From assembly GCA_963836735.1 (NCBI GenBank), contig CAWIKP010000013.1, positions 1 to 64,000 of the forward strand: a stretch of DNA of 64,000 nucleotides. The letters run 5' to 3'. Shown here piece by piece: positions 29,724 to 36,624 of this stretch. The DNA comes from JACCXG01 sp963836735. GTDB lineage: Bacteria > Acidobacteriota > Vicinamibacteria > Vicinamibacterales > 2-12-FULL-66-21. A model generated the notes under the pieces. That model ran no database searches and was not told the origin of the DNA. It worked only from the letters and a program-made list of their open reading frames with translations. The number at the start of each line of letters is the position of its first letter. The first letter of the stretch is position 1. Position numbers and translations under genes: made by a program.

Positions 29724-30779
29724 TCACTGGCCCGCCAGGATCAAATCGAGCCGGCGGTTGCGCTCCTCAAAGGGAATATCGCCGTTACTCTCGATCGTCA
29801 TCCAGCCGTTGTAGTTCACGGCCTCGAGCGCCTGCCGCAACACCGGCCACCGAACGCTGCCCTCGCGAATGTTCACCGACGTGCCGCGGCCGTCGGGATC
29901 GGCGGGATTGAGCAGGTAGTCTTTCACGTGAATCTTCGCAATGAGATCGTTGAGCGTGAGAATCCACTTTTCAGGCGGGGCGAAGCGCACGTGATTGCCG
30001 ATGTCGTAGTACGCCTTGACCCACGGACTCTGGAACGATCGGACGAAATGCCGGAAGATCTCCGGCGTGACCCACAGGTTGTTGCTGACGTTCTCGAGCG
30101 CGATGACGACCTTCGTCTTCTCCGCCAGCGGAATCAGCCGCTTGACCCACTCGACTGACGTATCGGTCGCGTGGTTGTGCGCCTTGATGTAATCGGCGTA
30201 CGGCGTGTTGTCACCGTAGACCACTCTGGTCAGGTGGCCGTTGGTGGGGTTGAACTCGATCTGGAACTCCCACGCGCGCGGCATGGCCAGCGCAGGGCCC
30301 TCGGCCGGAGTTCCCGCGCGCCCGCCGCGGCTGCCAATCCGGCACGGCACCAGCAGGACGGAGTCCGCGCCGAACGCCTCGGCTGTGCGCAGCGCCGCCT
30401 GGCTCTCGGCGAACGTTCGTTCGACCTCGCTCTTGTCGGGACTGTTGAACTCGGCCCAGCCGTAGAGAACAGAGTGGACGCGCATCCCGATCTTGTCGGC
30501 CACCACCCGCATCTTCGCAGCCTCGTCCACCGGAATGACGCGGCCCTCTACGCCCTCGAAGCCGGCGTCCTTCATCCGCTTGAGGTCGTCTTCGGTCGGC
30601 CGGGCGATGAGCGCCTTGTGCGGTTTGGTTTTGAAGCTGAGCGAGGACACCGGCGCGGATCCACCGCCTCTGCCGGCCGCGGGCGTCTGTGCGCCCATCG
30701 AGGCAGCGCCGAGGCCCAGACCGGCGGCGATCCCTGCTGAAGCCGTCATGAATTCGCGCCGATTGATCGATTGCGCCAT
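29724..30779 (-). CDS. Tat-exported sugar-phosphate isomerase/epimerase-like TIM barrel
   Basis: An intact 351-residue protein. Residues 5-30 are a twin-arginine leader (INRREFMTASAGIAAGLG) ending near GAQTPA. The rest is a xylose-isomerase-like barrel with LKRMKDAGFEGVEGR, an ENVSNNLW metal-site strand (Glu), YYDIGNHVRF (Asp, His), AKIHVKDYLL (His, Asp) and a final GWMTIESNGD (Glu). That set of Glu/Asp/His residues matches the divalent-metal site of the family. It is the second of three such proteins in the window and lies 60 bases upstream of no other gene on its strand except the MFS transporter, whose stop follows its promoter side. Substrate unknown. Confidence 0.85.
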   Translation of the reverse strand: MAQSINRREFMTASAGIAAGLGLGAASMGAQTPAAGRGGGSAPVSSLSFKTKPHKALIARPTEDDLKRMKDAGFEGVEGRVIPVDEAAKMRVVADKIGMRVHSVLYGWAEFNSPDKSEVERTFAESQAALRTAEAFGADSVLLVPCRIGSRGGRAGTPAEGPALAMPRAWEFQIEFNPTNGHLTRVVYGDNTPYADYIKAHNHATDTSVEWVKRLIPLAEKTKVVIALENVSNNLWVTPEIFRHFVRSFQSPWVKAYYDIGNHVRFAPPEKWILTLNDLIAKIHVKDYLLNPADPDGRGTSVNIREGSVRWPVLRQALEAVNYNGWMTIESNGDIPFEERNRRLDLILAGQ

Positions 30780-30839
30780 GATCCTCTCCAGGCTATTCGG
30801 ACTCGCGTACGCCGCATTCTAATAGAGAAGGTCCGAGGG

Positions 30840-32087
30840 TCACCCGATCATCATTCCCCTGATCACGATCAAGGTCAGGAATACCGCGCCGGACGCGGCG
30901 GCGATGAGAAAACCTATCTGGATGTTGGTTTTCCGCGCGACGACGCCGATGATCATCGGAACCACCGTCCAGCCGACGGACGCGAAGAAGAAGAAGAATC
31001 CCACGGCGCGGCCCATGGTGTCGGGCTGCACGCTCAGCAGGACGACGGCCATCATCGTGGGGAACACGGGTCCGCAGGCCAGTCCGGCGAGGAGGATCGT
31101 CGCGGAGGTCGCCGCACGGCCCCTCACAAACGCCAGCGCGAGCATCAGCACCACGCAGGCGACGCCTAACGTCACGAGCAGCGCCTGCTCGTTGGTCCCG
31201 CCAAGAATCCGCGTCAGGACGCCAGTGGCTCCGAGGATGGACGCAATCAAGCGGCTGCCGGTGAAACCAAGCCAGAAGCCGGAGAGCGTCAGCGCGGCAA
31301 ATTGCTTCGCGCGTGCGTCGGGAACATCCGATGGAGTTTGTCGAAGGACGAGCGTGGTGGCCCAGCCGGCCGTGGACGTTTCCAGTGGCACGAAGAACAG
31401 GAAGGCGAATCCAAGCACCCAGAAGACCGGGCTCGAGAGGAGAGCCGCGGATCCGCTTGTCGGCGCCGTCTGCTCGATCGGGGCGGCCGCGGCCAGAACC
31501 TGCGGCGCCACCGGTGGAGGGTGCATCTCGGCGAAGACGCCGAACACCACAGGCGTCGTGGCGAGCATCGCCAGCAGCAGGAGCCCTTTCGCGTACCCGA
31601 GCCGTCGCAGGATCAGCGCCAGCACCATCGGCGTGACGAACGCGCCAAACCCGAAGGCGAAGTCGAAGAAATTCGTCGCCCACACGAGTTGTTCGCGCGG
31701 GCGGTCGGCAGGAACCGCCACCCGCATCAGGACGTTGCTCACGTTCACCTGCGCCGCCCATCCGATTCCCAACAGGACCACGGCCACCAGCGCGCCACGG
31801 TAGGTCCGCGTGCGGGCGAGCATCAGGATGGAGACCGCAACAGCGGCGGAGCCTGCGAGCCAGACGCCCTTGCGGCCGACCGCGTCCGTCAGGAATCCGC
31901 ACAGCAGGATGGTCGGGCCGAACATCGTTCCGAAGCCGCCGACGAGACGGCCGACCTTGCCTTCGTCGATCTGCAGTCGATCGACCAGCGAGAGCTTCAA
32001 CCCGCCGACCAGCGCATACGCCAGACCCATGATGGGCAGGCTTGCGGTGAGGAAGATCTGGAGGTAGGTGGGATGGGAAAAGTCCAT
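30840..32087 (-). CDS. Major facilitator superfamily transporter
   Basis: A 415-residue inner-membrane protein with about twelve hydrophobic segments (for example TASLPIMGLAYALVGG, FGFGAFVTPMVLALIL, VFWVLGFAFLFFVP, GFFFFFASVGWTVVPMIIG). A cytoplasmic loop at about 195-220 is rich in Pro and Ala. The MFS-like GFLTDAVGRKGVW between TM2 and TM3 fits motif A. The organisation resembles the sugar or FucP-like branch but no substrate can be read. Its stop lies 60 bases upstream of the Tat isomerase start on the same strand, so transporter and isomerase are probably co-transcribed, which suggests uptake of the isomerase product. Confidence 0.8.
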   Translation of the reverse strand: MDFSHPTYLQIFLTASLPIMGLAYALVGGLKLSLVDRLQIDEGKVGRLVGGFGTMFGPTILLCGFLTDAVGRKGVWLAGSAAVAVSILMLARTRTYRGALVAVVLLGIGWAAQVNVSNVLMRVAVPADRPREQLVWATNFFDFAFGFGAFVTPMVLALILRRLGYAKGLLLLAMLATTPVVFGVFAEMHPPPVAPQVLAAAAPIEQTAPTSGSAALLSSPVFWVLGFAFLFFVPLETSTAGWATTLVLRQTPSDVPDARAKQFAALTLSGFWLGFTGSRLIASILGATGVLTRILGGTNEQALLVTLGVACVVLMLALAFVRGRAATSATILLAGLACGPVFPTMMAVVLLSVQPDTMGRAVGFFFFFASVGWTVVPMIIGVVARKTNIQIGFLIAAASGAVFLTLIVIRGMMIG

Positions 32088-32260
32088 GTGCAGCAGGCGT
32101 TGTCGGGCGCGCCAGGAGCGGCGGCAGGACTCATTCTGACCGAAGTGCGCTCCATTCGAGTGGCTCGGGGTTCCTAGCGTCGGTCGGGACCGATGGCACG
32201 ACGGCGCCCGTCACAATCTGGATGAACTGGATGGCCGCCATCGGCAAGTAGCGCGAACGT

Positions 32261-32450
32261 CTAGTGGACTGTCCTGGTGATTCGTGGAGTATCAAATCCC
32301 AACTTCCAAGCTCCAAGCTCCAACGCACTCCCAACACCCAAATCCCAAAACCTACGCTGCCATTGGAGCTTGGGCGTTGGGAGTGCCTTGGGATTTGGAG
32401 CTTGGAGCTTGGGAATTGACACTCTAGTAATGACCAGAACAGTCCACTAG
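32261..32450. mobile_element. MITE-like element with ~90-bp imperfect inverted arms
   Basis: The left end CTAGTGGACTGTCCTGGT and the complement of the right end CTAGTGGACTGTTCTGGT match at 17 of 18 positions. The match continues through A/T-richer arms built from repeated CCAAGCTCCAA and CACTCCCAAC words up to a short centre near 32350. No protein is encoded. It is clearly less GC-rich than its surroundings. The terminal CTAG could be part of the element or a duplicated target. The right end overlaps the last codon of the response regulator gene. It accounts for most of the gene-free region 32088-32446. Confidence 0.7.
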
Positions 32451-33214
32451 AACGGATTCGACAGCGCGCGTCGGATCCGCTCGCCGTAGGTCCGGCCCGA
32501 CTGGAGGCGCTGCCCCGACGTGAGCTCGATCACGTACTGGCCGTGGGCGATCGACCACAGCTCGGCGACCCGCTGCACGTTCACGATGTGCGACCGGTGG
32601 ATCCGCAGAAACCGATCGGGATCCAGTACGGCCTCGATCGTGTTCATCGGCACGTGCAGCAGATGCGTCGCCTGGCCGGCGTGCAGCCGGACGTAGTTCT
32701 GGAGCGCTTCGATCCGGTCGACGTCCTCCACCGGCACGAAGAGCGTGCGCTCCCCGGACCGTACGGCGAAGCGCGCAATCTGGCGCGGCGGGTTGGCCAT
32801 CGCGTCGAGCATGGCCAGGACCTGTCGTGTGCCCTCCTCGTGTGGCGCCTCCCGCAGCCGGCTGGCCGCGCGCTTGAACGCCACCGAGAAGCGCTCCTCG
32901 CTGACCGGCTTCAACAGGTAGTCGACCGCGGCAATCTCGAACGCGCGAATCGCATACTGGTCGTGTGCCGTCACGAAGATCACGGCCGGCATGCGATTCG
33001 CGCCAATCGCCTCCACGACGGCGAACCCGTCGACACGCGGCATCTGGACGTCGAGCAGCACCAGGTCGGGGCGCTGATCCCGGATCAGGGCAATCGCCTC
33101 GCGGCCATTCCGCGCCTCGGTGACCGACTCGACCTGTGGCTGTCGCCCGAGCAGCAGCTTCAGCCCCTCACGGGCCAGCGGCTCGTCGTCCACGACGAGA
33201 ACCTTCAACCGCAT
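32447..33214 (-). CDS. LytTR-family response regulator
   Basis: A 255-residue regulator. Residues 3-120 are a receiver domain with Asp9-Asp10 (VLVVDDEP), phosphoacceptor Asp55 (LLDVQMPRVDGF) and the Lys of YLLKPVSEERF. Residues about 150-255 form a LytTR DNA-binding domain (VEDVDRIEALQNYVRLH, FLRIHRSHIVNV, LQSGRTYGERIR). The gene overlaps the 3' end of its kinase gene by 10 bases, a tightly coupled pair. Its last codons (NPF) and TAG stop fall at the border of the MITE-like element, and the TAG lies inside the element's terminal CTAG. Targets are not known. Confidence 0.9.
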   Translation of the reverse strand: MRLKVLVVDDEPLAREGLKLLLGRQPQVESVTEARNGREAIALIRDQRPDLVLLDVQMPRVDGFAVVEAIGANRMPAVIFVTAHDQYAIRAFEIAAVDYLLKPVSEERFSVAFKRAASRLREAPHEEGTRQVLAMLDAMANPPRQIARFAVRSGERTLFVPVEDVDRIEALQNYVRLHAGQATHLLHVPMNTIEAVLDPDRFLRIHRSHIVNVQRVAELWSIAHGQYVIELTSGQRLQSGRTYGERIRRALSNPF

Positions 33215-34341
33215 CGCACGTCCTCTGATGGCGTCACCCGCAGCGGCAGACGGACACTGACGCGGACGCCTCGCGGAGTAGCGGACTCCACGAGCAGGCT
33301 GGCGTCACCGGCATAGAGGCGTGCCAGCCGATTCCTGGTGTTCGTCAGGCCGATGCCGCTCTCTCCCCCTCGGGCCGGCGGCAGCCCGGGCCCATCGTCC
33401 GAGACGACGAGCGAGAGCGTGCCGTCGCTGGCAGTGGCCTTCACATCGATCGTCACCGCCTCCTCGCTCTGGCCGAGACCGTGGCGCACCGCGTTCTCGA
33501 CGATCGGCTGCAGCACCATGTGGGGGACGCGGGCGTCCGAGAGATCGGGATCCGCGGCAATCCGCACGCGAAGCCGATCCTCGAACCGAACCTGCTCGAT
33601 CGACAGATATAAGCGCAGGAATTCCAGCTCGCGCCAGAGCGGCACCTCCTGCGCCTCGACGTCGTCGAGCGTGAGCCGGAGCAGATCGCCGAGCCCGGCG
33701 ACCATGGCTTCGGCCTGCGCGGTCCGCTGCTGCTGGATCAGCACCATGATGGCGCCGAGCGTGTTGAAGAGAAAGTGCGGCTGCAGCTGCATCTTGAGCG
33801 TGCTCAGCTGCGCGGCGGTCAGCTGCCGTGCCAGGTCGGCGGAATGCGCCGTGAGCTCGAGCGCCTCCCGCTCGCGCAGCCGTGCTCTCTCGTGCGATCG
33901 GTAGATCGCCTGGATCGCCACGACCGCCCAGTACCGGATCACACCGCCTTGAACGCCGAACGACAGGAACACCCGCACCCCCTCGACGATCGAAGCCGGC
34001 GGAGTTTGAGCGGGAAAGACGCCGAGTGCCATCAAGAGAGGCGCTTCGATGGCGGATGCGGCGAGGGAGAAGACGATGCTGAACAGGAAGTGGGGGAGCG
34101 CGGTGGCCAGGCGCTGTTCGATCGGCAAGCGGCGACCCAGCCACAGGACCGCCGGCGTGAGCGCCGCGCAGACGTACATGCCCGCCATCCATCCAACCAG
34201 CACGTAGGTCCACGGCACCGGCTCGCCGCGATACAGGCGGGGCACCGTTTCCTGCGTGATGTAGAGCAGCCCGGCGACCGTCCAGGCGAGCCAGAGTCCC
34301 GCGATCCACCGAATCCGCTGACGCACCCGGGGCGAGAGCAC
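33205..34341 (-). CDS. LytS/YehU-type sensor histidine kinase
   Basis: A 378-residue membrane kinase with about four hydrophobic segments in residues 10-145 (GLWLAWTVAGLLYIT, VLVGWMAGMYVCAAL, FLFSIVFSLAASA, and a shorter one near 125-145). The His_kinase domain follows a short coiled linker, with phosphoacceptor His189 in LQPHFLFNTLGA. HATPase elements follow: QPIVENAVRHGL (N-box) and SDDGPGLPP, then GIGLTNTRNRL. It forms a two-component system with the overlapping LytTR regulator. This kinase class senses envelope or small-molecule cues; the ligand cannot be told. Confidence 0.9.
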   Translation of the reverse strand: MLSPRVRQRIRWIAGLWLAWTVAGLLYITQETVPRLYRGEPVPWTYVLVGWMAGMYVCAALTPAVLWLGRRLPIEQRLATALPHFLFSIVFSLAASAIEAPLLMALGVFPAQTPPASIVEGVRVFLSFGVQGGVIRYWAVVAIQAIYRSHERARLREREALELTAHSADLARQLTAAQLSTLKMQLQPHFLFNTLGAIMVLIQQQRTAQAEAMVAGLGDLLRLTLDDVEAQEVPLWRELEFLRLYLSIEQVRFEDRLRVRIAADPDLSDARVPHMVLQPIVENAVRHGLGQSEEAVTIDVKATASDGTLSLVVSDDGPGLPPARGGESGIGLTNTRNRLARLYAGDASLLVESATPRGVRVSVRLPLRVTPSEDVRCG

Positions 34342-34444
34342 GCGGTCATTGTGCCGTGGGTTGGCTGAACCGGCGCCACGTTTTGACGAAGCGGCCCGGC
34401 GCGGTGACCAACTGGCGCGGACCTAGTCGCTCGCTCGGAGCGAG

Positions 34445-34480
34445 CCAGCGGACCAGCGGAAGCGGACCAGCCGGACCAGC
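34445..34480. repeat. GGACCAGC word-repeat array
   Basis: Four near copies of GCGGACCAGC/GGACCAGCGG stand in tandem, just downstream of a palindrome CGCTCGCTCGGAGCGAGC. The same word in the opposite orientation (GCTGGTCCG) is arrayed at 60534-60590. The array occupies the gene-free stretch 34342-34618, upstream of an exported-protein gene. Confidence 0.45.
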
Positions 34481-34618
34481 GGCCGCGCGCCGTTCGTGAC
34501 GCGTGCGGTCCGGTTCAGCAGGCCGGCGGGACCGTCCGTCAAAAAGCACTGTCGGAGGCCTTCCGGCCTGGCGACGATTGCCGTGCGCGATTCACATCGT
34601 TTCGAGAGGAGACAGACG

Positions 34619-35191
34619 ATGAAGCATCGGATCTTGGGGATTGCGAGCGCGCTCGTGCTCGCCGGCGCCCTGACCGGGACGGCCACGACGCAGATGAAGA
34701 CGCCGGACGTTGCCACGACGGCTCAGGCCCCAGGCATCGTGCCGGCCGGGTTTGGCGAGGCCGTCGATCGTGACGTTGTCAAGGTACGTGCGGCGACGAA
34801 CCGGTTCACGTCAACCGACGCCGCGACCGCGGCCGGCTACAAGCAGGTCACCGAGTGCGTGGAGCATCAGCCGGACGGCGCGATGGGCTATCACTTCCAG
34901 AACAACGCGCTGCTCGACACGACGCTCGACGTCGAGCATCCGGAGGTCCTCGTGTACGAGCGCAAGCCGGATGGCACGTTCAAGCTGAATGGGGTCGAGT
35001 TCCTCGTGCCGATTGCCGCCTGGAAGGCCACTGAGGCGCCGCGCATCATGGGGCAGCCGCTGAAGCGCGCCGACAGCCTGGGCATCTGGTACCTGCACGT
35101 GTGGACATGGGAGCCCAGCCCGAGCGGGCTCTTCGCCGACTGGAATCCTCGCGTGAAGTGCGGAGCTGGCAATGCGGCCAAACATCACTGA
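34619..35191 (+). CDS. Exported protein of unknown function
   Basis: A 190-residue protein with GAGGAG upstream of ATG 34619 and a clear signal peptide (residues 1-22, ending ALTGTATTQ). The mature part is conserved-looking, with FTSTDAATAAGYKQVTECVEHQPDG, GYHFQNNALLD, EHPEVLVYE, NGVEFLVP and WYLHVWTWEPSPSGLFADWNP. Many His, Trp and acidic residues suggest a ligand- or metal-binding beta-fold. I do not recognise the family. The P460-type cytochrome gene begins 20 bases before its stop, so the two are co-translated, and a shared periplasmic redox function is plausible. Confidence 0.7.
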   Translation: MKHRILGIASALVLAGALTGTATTQMKTPDVATTAQAPGIVPAGFGEAVDRDVVKVRAATNRFTSTDAATAAGYKQVTECVEHQPDGAMGYHFQNNALLDTTLDVEHPEVLVYERKPDGTFKLNGVEFLVPIAAWKATEAPRIMGQPLKRADSLGIWYLHVWTWEPSPSGLFADWNPRVKCGAGNAAKHH

Positions 35192-35681
35192 GCCGCTCGC
35201 GACGACGGCGTGCCTGATCGCGTGTCTCGCGGCGATCGCGATCGCGACGGCAGCCGGGACGTCGCCTGTTCCGTATCCCGATGGATTCCGATCGTGGATG
35301 GTCGTCAAGTCTCTGGTCGTCGGCGCGGCCCACCAATCGTTTCCCAACCGCGGCGGACTCCATCACTACTACGCGAACGACAAGGCCGTCGCCGGATATC
35401 GCACGGGGACGTTCTCCGACGGCGCAATCGTGGTCGACGAAGCCGTGTTCACGAAAGAGGGCGAGGGGACGGCGGCGGGGCTGCTGCTCGAGGGCGAGCG
35501 CCGGTTCCTCGACGTCATGGTCAAGGACGCGGAGCGCTACAAGAGCACGGGCGGATGGGGCTACGAGCACTTCGACCGGGACGACCAGACCGGTCGCCTC
35601 ACGGATGCCGAGCGGGGGACGTGCGCCGCCTGTCACGCGAAGGCGCCGGCGGATCACGTCTTCAGTCACATCAGACCGTGA
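35172..35681 (+). CDS. Cytochrome P460-family protein
   Basis: A 169-residue exported protein. Residues 8-29 are a signal peptide (TACLIACLAAIAIATAAG). The mature part follows the P460 pattern: GFRSWMVVKSLVVG, RGGLHHYYANDKAVAGY, FSDGAIVVDE, GGWGYEHFDRDD, then the c-type haem site CAACH at 151-155 and DHVFSH. P460 proteins oxidise hydroxylamine or related nitrogen species; some, the beta-type relatives, have other or unknown roles. The gene overlaps its exported partner by 20 bases. The cross-linking lysine that defines true P460 chemistry cannot be assigned by eye. Confidence 0.75.
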   Translation: MRPNITEPLATTACLIACLAAIAIATAAGTSPVPYPDGFRSWMVVKSLVVGAAHQSFPNRGGLHHYYANDKAVAGYRTGTFSDGAIVVDEAVFTKEGEGTAAGLLLEGERRFLDVMVKDAERYKSTGGWGYEHFDRDDQTGRLTDAERGTCAACHAKAPADHVFSHIRP

Positions 35682-35874
35682 GGCTAGCTTAGCTCCCCTC
35701 GATGCACGCCTGTGCGTTGGACCGTTGGGTATGACGCCAGATTGGATTACGAATCCGGCCCTCGGGATGGGGGCCGGTCCGATCCGTCGGAGACGCGCAG
35801 CAGCCGGGGTCCTTCCTGGGGGTACGCGTCTTGCTGACCTGCACGCCGCCAGGCCTGGATCAGGAGCACCGTTC

Positions 35875-36510
35875 ATGAAACCGTGGGGTCTCGTGTGCAC
35901 GCTGGTCGCGCTTGCGTCTTCTTTCGCCACAGACGCATCCGCTCAGACCGCCCGCCAACCCGCCCCTTCGCGACTGGAGGTCGGCGCGCAGGCCGGTCTC
36001 TTCAATCACAGCAGCTTCGACAAAACGACCGCCGGCATCGGCGGCCGCCTGTCGTTCGACGTCACGCGATGGCTGACCGCCGAAAGCGAAGCGACGTTCT
36101 TCCCCGACGACGACATCTTTCCGCAGTCGCCCGGGTCGACGCCCGGCCTTCGGATCCGGTATCCGCGCAAGCGAACGGAGGCCTTCTTCGGCATGAAGGC
36201 GGGCGTGCGGAACGACAGCGTCGGCCTCTTCGCAAAGGCGCGTCCGGGGTTCACGCACGTCAGCGGGAACGGCGTCGAGTGCGTGGGAGACGTGTGCGCG
36301 CTCGCGCTGCTGATTCGCCCGGCGTACGGCACAGAGTTCGCGCTCGATCTGGGAGGCGTCATCGAGTTCTACCTCTCGCGCCGCATCGTCGCGCGCTTCG
36401 ACCTGGGCGACACGATGATCTGGCATGACAGCGTCGCGCCGCCCTGCTGGATCGAGAGCTGCACGAGCCACAATCTCTCATCGAAGATGGGTGTCGGCTT
36501 CCGCTTCTGA
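35875..36510 (+). CDS. Outer-membrane beta-barrel-like protein
   Basis: A 211-residue protein; AGGAG precedes the ATG by 8 bases and residues 1-23 are a signal peptide ending ASA. The mature part alternates polar and hydrophobic residues as amphipathic strands (RLEVGAQAGLFNHSSF, GGRLSFDVTRWLTAESEATFF, LFAKARPGFTHVS) and ends in Phe (MGVGFRF), typical of porin-like or OmpA-like eight-stranded barrels. Two Cys pairs (ECVGDVC and CWIESC) may form disulphides. Function unknown; it stands about 190 bases beyond the P460 gene. Confidence 0.7.
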   Translation: MKPWGLVCTLVALASSFATDASAQTARQPAPSRLEVGAQAGLFNHSSFDKTTAGIGGRLSFDVTRWLTAESEATFFPDDDIFPQSPGSTPGLRIRYPRKRTEAFFGMKAGVRNDSVGLFAKARPGFTHVSGNGVECVGDVCALALLIRPAYGTEFALDLGGVIEFYLSRRIVARFDLGDTMIWHDSVAPPCWIESCTSHNLSSKMGVGFRF

Positions 36511-36624
36511 GCCAGGGCTGGCGACTCGGGACGCGCGACCGCCGCGATGGGCTATCACTTCTTCCAACCGGACCAGACCTCCAGCAGGCCACCCTTCCGC
36601 CGCCCGGCTGTCCCCTTGGCGACT

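Noticed and set aside
34879..36563. An 18-base identity (GCGATGGGCTATCACTTC) shared by the exported-protein gene and the 36511-36624 gap
   Set aside because: Too short to claim a gene remnant; no further similarity extends either side.
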